In this document: one piece after another, positions 1-6,936 of the stretch
How the letters are laid out: every line of letters begins with the position of its first letter
Numbering within the stretch: position 1 is the stretch's first letter
Source of the DNA: Fretibacterium sp.
Lineage (GTDB): Bacteria; Synergistota; Synergistia; Synergistales; Aminobacteriaceae
Assembly (NCBI GenBank): GCA_016280565.1
Contig: JAEEGY010000275.1
Span: 1 to 8,336 of the forward strand
Length of the DNA: 8,336 nt
Direction: 5' to 3'
Notes under the pieces: model-generated
The model's database searches: none
Seen by the model: only the letters and a program-made list of their open reading frames with translations
Told to the model about the DNA's origin: nothing
Translations under genes and position numbers: made by a program

Positions 1-816
1 ACTCGCCTTGAGGCGCTGGAACTGAACCTGGGCGGAGAGGTCCAGCACGGCAAGCCGATCGCAATGCGGGTCGAGAGCCTCCTGGCCACGCTGGTGACGG
101 ACCCTGTGACCTTCCGCGTCGTCCGGCTTCCCAAGGACGTGCCCCTGAAGCTTCGTTTCCTTGATGAGTTGAGCCCGGCAAAGAGCAAGGTGGGGGATCA
201 GGTCCGCGTTGAACTGACGGATGATATTATCGTGGACGACTGTCTTGTTGCTCCGGCGGGCTCTCTCCTCCTGACGGAGGTCCGCGAGGTGAAGAAACCG
301 GGCCGATTTGGCGTACCGGGAGAGGTGCGCCTCAACTTCAACGGGTTGAAGCCCCTGGGGCCGCAGCGTCCCACCGTGACTGTGGGGGAGGCATCCAAGA
401 AGGCCATTGAAGATGCCCGAAAGATGGGCGACAAGGGCGAGGGGACCCTTATCGGTGCCGGGGCAGCCAGCGTCGCCGGCGCTGCGATCTTGGGGCCGGT
501 TGGGCTCATCAGCGGGATATTCATCCGTGGGAACTCCCTCCGCATCCCTGAAGGGGCCATCACTTACATCCAGACAGCAGAAGACACGGACGTCTCGGCC
601 TATCCCATCCCTGAGAGTCTGCGCGCAAACCTTAAGGGTTCCATCCAGAGCGCTCCGGTTAGCGAGTCCGATCAGACGAAAGGTACCAACTATGACCCTG
701 ACCGGGACCTCATTATCAAGCGTGACGCGGATGTGTTTAACCGGGGGACAAGGCAGCAGCCTGCCGCGGGGACGGGAGACTCCCTTGAGCTGCCGCCGGA
801 GCAGAGGGTCAACTGA
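1..816 (+). CDS. Exported or envelope protein of unknown function, 3' part (left-truncated)
   Basis: The frame is open from base 1 to the TGA at 814-816, so the gene begins before the window; 271 codons are visible. The ATG at 64 is unlikely to be the start: it has no well-placed ribosome-binding site, the codons before it read as normal protein, and the sequence after it is no signal peptide. Nt 139-357 encode a beta-rich segment (alternating hydrophobic residues, a G-D-x-V-x-V-E-L-T-D-D stretch, then K-K-P-G-R-F-G-x-P-G-E). This layout recurs in uncharacterised secreted bacterial proteins. Nt 448-525 encode a Gly/Ala-rich hydrophobic stretch like a glycine zipper or short membrane hairpin, followed by an R-I-P-E-G-A turn. 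The tail is polar and disordered-looking. The next gene starts 9 nt later, and lptC/lptD-like genes follow, so a cell-envelope role is plausible. I recognise no named family and assign no function. Confidence 0.8.
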   Translation, partial: TRLEALELNLGGEVQHGKPIAMRVESLLATLVTDPVTFRVVRLPKDVPLKLRFLDELSPAKSKVGDQVRVELTDDIIVDDCLVAPAGSLLLTEVREVKKPGRFGVPGEVRLNFNGLKPLGPQRPTVTVGEASKKAIEDARKMGDKGEGTLIGAGAASVAGAAILGPVGLISGIFIRGNSLRIPEGAITYIQTAEDTDVSAYPIPESLRANLKGSIQSAPVSESDQTKGTNYDPDRDLIIKRDADVFNRGTRQQPAAGTGDSLELPPEQRVN

Positions 817-825
817 CATCATCTG

Positions 826-2028
826 ATGTGCCCTCACAGGTCCTTCCTTTTTGTGTGCGTGCTTGCGGGATTGCTGCTGGGGGTCCCGCAGGTGCGTGCG
901 GCCGAAGGGGATCTCCCCCTTGACGAGACCCTGCGTATCCTGGAGCGATGGACCTCGGCTCACTGGGGGAGGGATTGTTTTGTCTGGGTGGTCCATTATC
1001 CGGAGGATCTGGCCGGGCCATGGGTCGAGGCAGAAGCGCAGAAGACCGGCATGACAGAGGAGTCAAGGAACGCCTACCGGGAGAAGTTTGTCTCGGAACT
1101 TGAACTTGATAAGTCGGAGACATTTCTGGTGAGTGTCTACTCCTTTGGCCCACAGCCTGTCAGCCTCGCCCCCGCGTCGGACCACATTACGCTCCTGACC
1201 TCGTCGGGAGAGAGGGTGCGCCCCACGCGCTACGACTCCAGGCTGGACTCCCCGGCGGGTGGCGTTGTGCAGGGGCTCGTGTTCTTCCCCAAACAGCCGG
1301 ATGAGGATTTCAGCCTGGCTCTCCGGGGGCTGGGAGTCCATGAGGAGCAGCTTTTCTCCTTCACGGGAGGTGGACAGCCCTTCTCCTGGGCCGCCGCCAG
1401 GACGGAGGCTGAGCCGGAGGTCGTGATCGTCGACCTGCCTAAACGGTCTGCAAAAGACGCAAAGAAGGACAAGAAGGAGCCCGCGTCCTCGTCCCAGCCC
1501 CAGAGGCGGAAGGTGGAGCCCGCGCCGGAAGTTCCCCCTGCCCCGCCTGCGCCGCGGGAGATCCCCCCGCTGCTGGCGGAGGACTCTCGGGACATGGCCG
1601 CGTTTGTACAGTCCGTGCGTGAGCGTGGAGCGCCTAAGGCCGCCAACAGCCCGGAGAAGGAAGAGAAATCAAAGAAGACTGATGCCCCGGCGGCCCCGGT
1701 GAAACCGCAGAACACCGGCGACGCCTACGTCAGCCGGGAGCACGTCCTGAGGCAGTTCCTTGGGATGTGGGCCGGCAACCGGGCGGGGGAGATGTATGAT
1801 ATGCTCTCGGAGGGATCGCGAAAGGTCATCTCCCGGGAGAACTTCGCCAAAGAAGTGGCAAAAGCGTCGGACTTCCGCTCCGGTCTGAAGGGGGAGTACC
1901 GCATCGAGTGGATCGGCGAGGAGCGGGCCCGCGTGATCACAAACCGGCGGATGCTGATGTTCCGCTCGCTGGTGACCCGCACCCTGGGCGTCATTCGGGA
2001 AGGCTCCTCGTGGAAGATAGTCTGGTGA
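826..2028 (+). CDS. Secreted two-domain protein with C-terminal NTF2-like domain, function unknown
   Basis: The 400-residue product starts with a clear type I signal peptide: a short basic start (H4, R5), a hydrophobic core about residues 7-20, and a V-R-A cleavage site near residue 25. The mature protein is therefore periplasmic or outside. Residues 27-185 form a first domain with alternating beta-like stretches (for example 99-105 and 149-154). Residues 205-300 are a low-complexity linker rich in Lys, Pro, Ala and Glu. Residues 300-400 resemble an NTF2-like/DUF4878-type fold: a helix with F-L-G-M-W, then Y-D-M-L-S, then strands ending in G-S-S-W-K-I-V-W. The ATG at 826 is 9 nt after the preceding stop. 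Its ribosome-binding site is poor (GCAGAGGG about 17 nt upstream), so a GTG at 853 cannot be excluded, although it would shorten the signal peptide. The lptC-like gene starts 4 nt after the stop, suggesting translational coupling. The family is not recognised; the NTF2-like call rests on pattern only. Confidence 0.85.
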   Translation: MCPHRSFLFVCVLAGLLLGVPQVRAAEGDLPLDETLRILERWTSAHWGRDCFVWVVHYPEDLAGPWVEAEAQKTGMTEESRNAYREKFVSELELDKSETFLVSVYSFGPQPVSLAPASDHITLLTSSGERVRPTRYDSRLDSPAGGVVQGLVFFPKQPDEDFSLALRGLGVHEEQLFSFTGGGQPFSWAAARTEAEPEVVIVDLPKRSAKDAKKDKKEPASSSQPQRRKVEPAPEVPPAPPAPREIPPLLAEDSRDMAAFVQSVRERGAPKAANSPEKEEKSKKTDAPAAPVKPQNTGDAYVSREHVLRQFLGMWAGNRAGEMYDMLSEGSRKVISRENFAKEVAKASDFRSGLKGEYRIEWIGEERARVITNRRMLMFRSLVTRTLGVIREGSSWKIVW

Positions 2029-2032
2029 GCGG

Positions 2033-2581
2033 ATGAAGCGGCGGCACAGGATCCTTCTTGGGATCCTCTTCCTGGGGTTCGCTGTCCTGGTGCGCTACGC
2101 GATGCGGGATATGCATCTTGACGTCGACCTGCTCCGCGAGGGGCTGATGCGTATGCCGGGCCTGGTGATGGAGAACCTTCAGATGGAGCGGGAGGTGTCG
2201 GGGGACCTTTGGCAGGTCCGCGTGCCCTACCTGGACCAGGAGAAGGACCTCGTGACTATCCGCTCGCTGGATGTGCGCCGCCAGCTCAAAGAGGGCGGCG
2301 AGTGGTATTTTTTCGGGGCAGAAGGCGTATACTCTCATGACGAGGGGCGCGCGATGGTCCGCGGCGTGCACGGGACGATGGAGACGCCGGAGAGAACGTG
2401 GAACTTAGAAGGGGCCGTGCTCCGCTGGGACGATAAAAGCAGGGAGTTTACGTTCCCGGAGGGGCTGACCCTCTACGACAGCGAGTTTCTTCTCGTGACG
2501 CCGGAGGCCAGCATGGATGAGGCCGGCGTGGTCCTGTTGGAAAAAGGAGGTTCGCTTCAATGGACGAGGCCGTTGGAATAA
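2033..2581 (+). CDS. lptC: LptC-like LPS export protein (inner-membrane-anchored, periplasmic)
   Basis: The product has 182 residues, close to the usual LptC length of about 190. A basic start (K2, R3, R4, R6) precedes one membrane segment, about residues 7-22. The rest looks like the beta-jellyroll of the LptA/LptC/OstA superfamily, with strands separated by short Gly/Asp turns. Examples are the region 90-100 (E-W-Y-F-F-G-A-E-G-V-Y), 107-114 (A-M-V-R-G-V-H-G) and 127-133 (E-G-A-V-L-R-W). It closes with an L-E-K-G-G-S-L-Q-W motif near 169-177. In known systems LptC sits on the LptBFG transporter and passes LPS to LptA and then LptD. The gene begins 4 nt after the previous stop. Its last 22 nt overlap the LptD-like gene, whose ribosome-binding site lies inside it. 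Sequence divergence in this family is high, so the call rests on length, topology, fold pattern and neighbour. Confidence 0.8.
   Translation: MKRRHRILLGILFLGFAVLVRYAMRDMHLDVDLLREGLMRMPGLVMENLQMEREVSGDLWQVRVPYLDQEKDLVTIRSLDVRRQLKEGGEWYFFGAEGVYSHDEGRAMVRGVHGTMETPERTWNLEGAVLRWDDKSREFTFPEGLTLYDSEFLLVTPEASMDEAGVVLLEKGGSLQWTRPLE
2544..2550 (+). promoter_or_regulatory. Ribosome-binding site of the lptD-like gene, inside lptC
   Basis: A strong AAGGAGG lies 9 nt before the ATG at 2560 and inside the lptC-like coding sequence. It fixes the lptD start at 2560 and thus the 22-nt overlap. The ATG at 2586 is out of frame, and no closer in-frame start exists. Confidence 0.85.
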
Positions 2582-4284
2582 GATTATGGAGGAAACTGAC
2601 GGCGTCAGCCCTTGCGCTGACGGTGGGACTGCTCTTGTCCTGCGGCGCGGCGCAGGCCGAAGAGCCCACGGAGGAGCGGGTCGTCCTGAACGCCGACAGG
2701 GTTTCCTATAACGACGAGACGGGAGAAGCCAGCGCCCAGGGAAACGCCGTGCTGAGATACCAGGGGACGACCATTCGGGCCGAGCGTATCGACTATGACG
2801 CGCAGACTCAGAAGGTGGAAGCCATGCCCCTTCCGGGAGAGCAGATCGTCATGACCCACTCCTCCGGGCGGGCGCTGAAGGGCGACCACCTGGACTATGA
2901 CCTTCTGACGCGGGAGGGCGTCCTGACCGGGGCGCGGACCAGCCTTGCGGCGGGGGAGGGGACGCTCTTTGTTTATGGCGGGGAGATCGACGTCATTCCC
3001 TGGGATACGGCTGTGGAACGCGGGCTGGTGCATGGACAGAAGGGAAAACCGGAGGACTACGCTGTCCAGTGGCATAACGTGACCCTCACAACCTGCGCTC
3101 TGGATCATCCGCACTACCGCCTGGTGTCAAAATCCATCATCTTCATCCCGGGACAGCGCGTCATCGCCAAGAGGCCACGGGTGTACCTGGGGCATACCTT
3201 CCTCTTCACCTCGCCGCTGGATTATGTGACCTCGTTTGAGCGGCGGGCGGTGCGGTACTCCCTGATGCCCTACTTCCAGCGCAGCAACTCGCGGGGGGCC
3301 GGAGCCGGGATCAACGGGACGCTGGGCTGGGACACCGGTTCGCTTTCTCTGGGACTGGCCTGGGCGGACAAGATCGGCATGGAATGGATGCTTGAGGTGG
3401 AGCAGCAACTGGGCAAGGAGTTCACGATCAAAGCTGGGGTGGATTACACCTGGGATGAGGCCTGGGATGAGACCCAGTACCGGCCCTTCGCCTCCCTCAT
3501 ATGGCGCCGCGATGGCTGGAAAGCCGCTCTAAATTGGAAAAAGGATGAGTATATTGAGGACCAGAAGAGCACCTTCTACGACTATAAGGGCAGATTGGAT
3601 CGACGGCCGGAGCTGATCGTCCAGACGCCGTGGTACAAGACAAGCCCGTGGAGCTGGCTGACCCTGTGGGCCTCCTGGGGAAACTACCGGGAGGAGATAC
3701 ACAACTGGGGGATGACGTCGGCTAACCGGTACGGCCTGGAGGCTCACAGCTATTTTGAAAAGGCCTTGGGGACGGACGCGGAGTTCTTCTCGGACACGAC
3801 GGGGGGCGTCTGGTTTTACGACCATGACAGCGATGACCAGGAGACGATGCGGAGCCTTACGGGACTGCGCTACCGTCTGGGGATCGTGGAACTGGGGACG
3901 GCCTACGAGCGCCGCTATATCTGGGGAGAGAGCCCTATGTTCTGGGATCGCTATGAGAAGAGAGAGAAGATCCACCAGAAAGTCCGGCTTCCCGTGGCGC
4001 GCGTAGGGGGGCGCCGGCCTTTCGATAAAATATACGCCGCAGTCCGGGGAAGCTATGACATCGAACAGTCGATGGTGGACGAGGTGATCTACAGCCTCCA
4101 GTGGGTCACGGACTGTATGATGTGGGACCTGCACTACCGAAATGACCGGACCTCCGGCAGCGATGACCGGATCGGGCTGTCGCTGTCTATCCTGGCCTTC
4201 CCGGGAACGACGACATCACTGGGACAGAGGCTGGAGAGCGACCCCTTTGAACGTCCGCGGGACCTGCCCAAATCAAGCAAATAG
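2560..4284 (+). CDS. lptD: LptD-like outer-membrane LPS-assembly protein (OstA/LptD family), compact form
   Basis: The 574-residue product has a signal peptide (basic R8, R11, K12; hydrophobic core 14-27; A-Q-A cleavage at 33). Residues 38-135 look like the OstA/LptA jellyroll: L-N-A-D-R-V-S-Y, then G-N-A-V-L-R-Y, then A-E-R-I-D-Y-D. Residues 174-225 carry the family's junction region: T-L-T-T-C, then H-Y-R-L-V-S-K-S-I, P-G-Q-R-V-I-A-K and Y-L-G-H-T. Residues about 225-550 alternate aromatic and polar residues as in a beta-barrel. Near the end D-C-M-M-W-D-L-H-Y-R matches the place where LptD carries its C-terminal cysteines. In known systems LptD inserts LPS into the outer leaflet. The length is well below E. 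coli LptD (784), mostly through a short barrel. The mature protein has only two cysteines, C179 and C519. C28 in the signal peptide gives a weak lipobox (L-L-S-C), but the A-Q-A site is more convincing. The protein ends in a polar tail. Confidence 0.87.
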   Translation: MDEAVGIRLWRKLTASALALTVGLLLSCGAAQAEEPTEERVVLNADRVSYNDETGEASAQGNAVLRYQGTTIRAERIDYDAQTQKVEAMPLPGEQIVMTHSSGRALKGDHLDYDLLTREGVLTGARTSLAAGEGTLFVYGGEIDVIPWDTAVERGLVHGQKGKPEDYAVQWHNVTLTTCALDHPHYRLVSKSIIFIPGQRVIAKRPRVYLGHTFLFTSPLDYVTSFERRAVRYSLMPYFQRSNSRGAGAGINGTLGWDTGSLSLGLAWADKIGMEWMLEVEQQLGKEFTIKAGVDYTWDEAWDETQYRPFASLIWRRDGWKAALNWKKDEYIEDQKSTFYDYKGRLDRRPELIVQTPWYKTSPWSWLTLWASWGNYREEIHNWGMTSANRYGLEAHSYFEKALGTDAEFFSDTTGGVWFYDHDSDDQETMRSLTGLRYRLGIVELGTAYERRYIWGESPMFWDRYEKREKIHQKVRLPVARVGGRRPFDKIYAAVRGSYDIEQSMVDEVIYSLQWVTDCMMWDLHYRNDRTSGSDDRIGLSLSILAFPGTTTSLGQRLESDPFERPRDLPKSSK

Positions 4285-4314
4285 GCGCGCTGAGCATGAA
4301 CAGGAGCGTTTGAT

Positions 4315-5133
4315 ATGGAACTGTGCTATATTGATGGAAATTTTATCCCCCTGGCGGAAGCGCGGCTGCCCGTCACCGACCTCATCATCCAGAGAGGAGT
4401 GGGGGTGTTTGAGGTGATGGCCACCCATGAGGGGCGGGTGCTGCTGATGACGCCTCACCTGGAAAGACTGATGAAAAGCGCGGAGAGCTCTCGTATCTGC
4501 GTCACCCTTCCCATGGAGGAGATGAAGCAGGTCATTCGCGAGGGCGTCCGGCGCGCGGGGGACGGGGTGCGCGTCAAGGCATACCTTTCCGGCGGGGATA
4601 CCTTCGACGGGAAGGGGTTTGTGGCCCCCCGGTTCTTCGTTATTTTCGAGGAACAGGATGTCCCCCACAAAGAGGTTTACGAAAAGGGTGTGGCGCTGGA
4701 CCCGCTGCCCTGCGGCCGCGACGACCCGTCCGTGAAGAGCGTGGACTACCGGTCGAGCTACAACCTGTCCCAGTCGGACGCCTTTGAGGTGCTGTATTGC
4801 CCTGACGGCGAGATCACGGAGGCCGGGCACAGCACGTTCTTCCTTGTGTTGGATGGAAAATTGGTCACGGCCCCGCTGACCCGCGTGCTCAAGGGCACGA
4901 CGCGAGGGGCTATCCTTGAGCTGGCCCACAGTGAGGGGATTGAGACCGAGGAGCGCTGCCCGCTGTGGCCGGAGCTTTCCGCCGCCAGCGAGGCGTTCAT
5001 CACGGGGAGCGTCAAGAAGGTCCTGCCCGTCGTGCGCATCGGCGGTATCGTCATTGGCACGGGGAGACCCGGCCCTGTGACGAGACGGCTCTCGGAGCTC
5101 TATCTCCAGCATATCGAAAAGTGGCTGGAGTGA
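4315..5133 (+). CDS. Class IV PLP-dependent aminotransferase (branched-chain or D-amino-acid type)
   Basis: The 272-residue product has the normal length for fold-type IV transaminases (branched-chain aminotransferase, D-amino-acid aminotransferase, aminodeoxychorismate lyase). Visible family features are Y-I-D-G near residues 5-8, G-V-F-E at 30-33, H-L-E-R-L at 48-52, and the PLP-binding lysine K141 in V-K-S-V-D-Y. A D-G-x-I-T-E-A-G segment carries cofactor-contacting E169, and G-T-T-R-G at 194-198 binds the phosphate. It should be cytosolic and move amino groups between amino acids and 2-oxoacids. The substrate cannot be read reliably: the stretch after K141 (Y-R-S-S-Y-N-L-S-Q) is not a textbook match to any subgroup. 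The start is supported by AGGAG at 4302-4306, 8 nt upstream. It lies 30 nt after lptD with no terminator between, so it may be read with the envelope operon. The next gene, a phosphate acyltransferase, makes a role in amino-acid breakdown plausible. Confidence 0.9.
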   Translation: MELCYIDGNFIPLAEARLPVTDLIIQRGVGVFEVMATHEGRVLLMTPHLERLMKSAESSRICVTLPMEEMKQVIREGVRRAGDGVRVKAYLSGGDTFDGKGFVAPRFFVIFEEQDVPHKEVYEKGVALDPLPCGRDDPSVKSVDYRSSYNLSQSDAFEVLYCPDGEITEAGHSTFFLVLDGKLVTAPLTRVLKGTTRGAILELAHSEGIETEERCPLWPELSAASEAFITGSVKKVLPVVRIGGIVIGTGRPGPVTRRLSELYLQHIEKWLE

Positions 5134-5139
5134 CGGATC

Positions 5140-5163
5140 AAAGCTCAGGGGGCCAGTGCCCCC
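5140..5163 (+). repeat. Partial copy of dispersed repeat (AAAGCTCAGGG) running into a GC hairpin
   Basis: AAAGCTCAGGG at 5140-5150 also occurs at 6922-6932 and 7200-7210, always on the + strand. Here it starts 6 nt after the aminotransferase stop. It runs into a perfect hairpin, GGGGGC (5148-5153), loop CAGT, GCCCCC (5158-5163). No T-tract follows, so it is a weak or factor-dependent terminator at best. The remainder of the 81-nt gap (to 5214) is A-rich and includes TTGAAA at 5180-5185, but I see no convincing matched -10 box. Downstream, AAGAAGGAG leads into the next gene. Confidence 0.5.
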
Positions 5164-5214
5164 CCGGTCCGCCCAAAAATTGAAAACTATATCCCAAGAA
5201 GGAGTTGTTGTATC

Positions 5215-6144
5215 ATGGAACAAGTTCGTTCACTTTCACAGCTTATCGAAGAGGCCAAGAAGCTCTGTGCAAGCAAGGGCAAGAAGCGCCTGTCCGTTGC
5301 CATGGCCGAGGATGCCGGGCTGATCTCCGCCATCGAGGAGGCCCGCAAGATGGGCCTTGTCGATGCCACGCTGGTCGGCAACCCGGAGAAGGTCAAGGCC
5401 TGCATTGCCCAGGCCGGCGCGTCAGAGTCTGACTACCACATCATTGAGGAGAAGAACGAGGCGAAGTGCGGTCTTGTGGCCGTGGCGGAGGTCTCCTCCA
5501 AGCGCGCGGACATCTACATGAAGGGCCAGCTCCACACGGACCACTTCCTCCGCGGGATGCTGAACAAGGAGATCGGCCTCCGCAGCGGGCGCGTCATCTC
5601 CCACTGCTATTTCCACTCCATCCCCGGCATTGATCGCGTCCTCTTCATCGCGGACGGCGCGTTCAATATGTATCCCGAGCTGAAGCAGAAGGCCGATATC
5701 GTGCAGAACACGGTGAACTTCGCCCGTTCGCTGGGCGTGGAGTGCCCGAAGGTGGCGTGCCTGTCCGCCGTGGAGGTCGTCAACCCTGACATGCCCTGCA
5801 CGCTGGACGCCTGCGCCCTTGTCCAGATGAACCGCCGCGGGCAGATCAAGAACTGCGTTGTGGACGGGCCCCTGGCGCTGGACAACGCCATCAACGAGGA
5901 AGCCGCGAAGATCAAGCACATCGACTCGCCTGTTGCGGGGCACGCGGACATCCTGTTTGTGCCGCAGATCGAGGTGGGCAACGCCCTGGCGAAGTCCATC
6001 ACCTACTTTGCCAAGGGCAGCGAGACGGCCGGCCTCATCATCGGCGCCGCGGCCCCGGTCATCCTGACCAGCCGCGCCGACCCCATGCGGGCGAAACTGC
6101 TCTCCATCGCGGGCGCCGTCATGATGGCGCACAGCCAGGCTTAA
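5215..6144 (+). CDS. ptb: Phosphate acyltransferase of the phosphate butyryltransferase/acetyltransferase family
   Basis: The 309-residue product matches the family in length and order of motifs: M-K-G-Q-L-H-T at 102-108, K-E-I-G-L-R-S-G-R-V-I-S-H at 118-130, and I-A-D-G-A-F-N-M-Y-P at 145-154. Further on are L-S-A-V-E-V-V-N at 183-190, V-D-G-P-L-A-L-D at 216-223, V-P-Q-I-E-V-G-N at 249-256 and P-V-I-L-T-S-R-A-D at 281-289. These enzymes convert acyl-CoA plus phosphate to acyl-phosphate plus CoA in the cytosol, the step before ATP formation by an acyl kinase. Motifs favour Ptb (butyryl or branched acyl) over acetyl-specific Pta, but the substrate is not settled. The start is supported by AAGGAG about 10 nt upstream. 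Codon use is strikingly uniform (almost only AAG, GAG, CGC, ATC, GTC), more so than in neighbours, which suggests high expression. A strong hairpin follows the stop. No kinase gene lies within the window. Confidence 0.92.
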   Translation: MEQVRSLSQLIEEAKKLCASKGKKRLSVAMAEDAGLISAIEEARKMGLVDATLVGNPEKVKACIAQAGASESDYHIIEEKNEAKCGLVAVAEVSSKRADIYMKGQLHTDHFLRGMLNKEIGLRSGRVISHCYFHSIPGIDRVLFIADGAFNMYPELKQKADIVQNTVNFARSLGVECPKVACLSAVEVVNPDMPCTLDACALVQMNRRGQIKNCVVDGPLALDNAINEEAAKIKHIDSPVAGHADILFVPQIEVGNALAKSITYFAKGSETAGLIIGAAAPVILTSRADPMRAKLLSIAGAVMMAHSQA

Positions 6145-6167
6145 CAGGTAAATATCAAAAAATATGC

Positions 6168-6200
6168 GGGCCAGAGGCAGCTGCCTCTGGCCCCTTTGTT
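6168..6200 (+). terminator. Palindromic intrinsic terminator after the phosphate acyltransferase gene
   Basis: The arms GGGCCAGAGGCAG (6168-6180) and CTGCCTCTGGCCC (6181-6193) form a perfect 26-bp palindrome; in RNA the centre must open as a small loop. CTTTGTT follows on the + strand, a modest U-tract. In the opposite direction the hairpin is followed by a run of six T after a few bases, so it could act on both strands. It starts 23 nt after the ptb stop. Confidence 0.75.
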
Positions 6201-6213
6201 GGAACTGCAGAGT

Positions 6214-6221
6214 GAGGGAGG
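6214..6221 (+). promoter_or_regulatory. Ribosome-binding site deciding the racemase start
   Basis: GAGGGAGG lies 7 nt before the ATG at 6229. It decides against the longer TTG start at 6196, which would sit on the downstream edge of the terminator and has no ribosome-binding site. Confidence 0.85.
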
Positions 6222-6228
6222 CGTTGTC

Positions 6229-6936
6229 ATGTTGTTGAAACCCAAGAAGACCCTGGGTGTCCTGGGAGGGATGGGGCCCGCCGCCGCCGCCGAGTTCCTG
6301 CGCATCCTGGCGCGTGATGCCCCTGCGAAAAACGACGCGGAACATCCGCGCATTTTCATGATCTCCGACCCGGAGACGCCGGATCGCAGCGACGCCATCC
6401 AGGGCATCGGTCCCAGCCCCGCAGACGTCATCAAACGCAACCTGCTCCAGCTTGCCGGATGGGGGGCCGATGTTCTGGCCGTGCCGTGCAACACGGCGCA
6501 TTTTTTTATCGACAGCTTCCGGCAGGAGCTGCCCGTGCCGCTGGTCCATATCGTCGAGGCTACGGTGAGGGCGGCCCGGCGGCTGAGCCCGGGAGGGGCC
6601 TGGCTCCTGGCCACATCAGGGACCAAGAAGTGCCGCATCTATCCCAACTGCGCGGAAAAGCTGGGCTATCATTTCCTTGAGCCCTCCGACAGCCAGCAGG
6701 AGCGGCTCCAGAGCAGCCTCCGCGCCGTCAAGGCGGGGCAGATGGAGCAGGCCGGGAAGATCATAAAGGGCGTTGTGGAGGAGCTCTGGAGTGAAAACGA
6801 GGCGGCGGTCGCCACCGCCTGCACCGAGCTTCCCCTGGCCTATGCCGCGTCGGGACTGCCTGCGGAGCGGCAGATATCCAGCATCCAGGCTTTGAGCGAC
6901 GCTTGCCTCGATGTCCTGTTTAAAGCTCAGGGCTGA
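6229..6936 (+). CDS. Aspartate/glutamate racemase family protein
   Basis: The 235-residue product has the length and layout of the Asp/Glu racemase superfamily. L-G-G-M-G-P (12-17) starts the first half-domain. The two catalytic cysteines of this cofactor-independent family are both present: C87 in V-P-C-N-T-A-H and C198 in T-A-C-T-E-L-P-L. P-E-T-P-D-R at 48-53 fits the aspartate-racemase branch. The expected reaction is interconversion of L- and D-aspartate or a related acidic amino acid in the cytosol. The start is ATG 6229, supported by GAGGGAGG. The gene follows a terminator with little room for its own promoter, so read-through from ptb or a promoter overlapping the terminator is likely. 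The last five codons (F-K-A-Q-G) and the TGA stop are the 18-bp repeat TTTAAAGCTCAGGGCTGA, so the original C-terminus may have been replaced by the repeat. The active site lies well before this and is intact. Confidence 0.9.
   Translation: MLLKPKKTLGVLGGMGPAAAAEFLRILARDAPAKNDAEHPRIFMISDPETPDRSDAIQGIGPSPADVIKRNLLQLAGWGADVLAVPCNTAHFFIDSFRQELPVPLVHIVEATVRAARRLSPGGAWLLATSGTKKCRIYPNCAEKLGYHFLEPSDSQQERLQSSLRAVKAGQMEQAGKIIKGVVEELWSENEAAVATACTELPLAYAASGLPAERQISSIQALSDACLDVLFKAQG

Noticed and set aside
64..66. ATG 64 as the start of the first gene
   Set aside because: The frame is open and protein-like back to base 1, no ribosome-binding site is suitably placed, and no signal peptide follows, so the gene is better read as truncated by the window.
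2641..2643. C28 of the LptD-like protein as a lipoprotein cysteine
   Set aside because: L-L-S-C is a poor lipobox, a good A-Q-A signal peptidase I site follows at 31-33, and LptD proteins are not lipoproteins.
3449..3471. Direct repeat CCTGGGATGAG with period 12 in lptD
   Set aside because: It simply encodes W-D-E-A-W-D-E. Two copies within a barrel strand/turn are not enough to claim a functional repeat.
4273..5223. Long - strand open frame (316 codons) opposite the aminotransferase
   Set aside because: It is antisense to a gene with intact catalytic residues, spans both intergenic gaps and shows no domain pattern.
6196..6228. TTG start giving the racemase 11 extra N-terminal residues
   Set aside because: It overlaps the terminator edge and has no ribosome-binding site, while ATG 6229 has GAGGGAGG 7 nt upstream and leads directly into the L-G-G-M-G-P motif.
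5422..6549. Long - strand open frame (375 codons) across ptb and the racemase
   Set aside because: It is antisense to two well-supported genes, crosses the terminator palindrome, and its product is His/Arg/Asp-rich without recognisable motifs. Long shadow frames are expected at this GC content.
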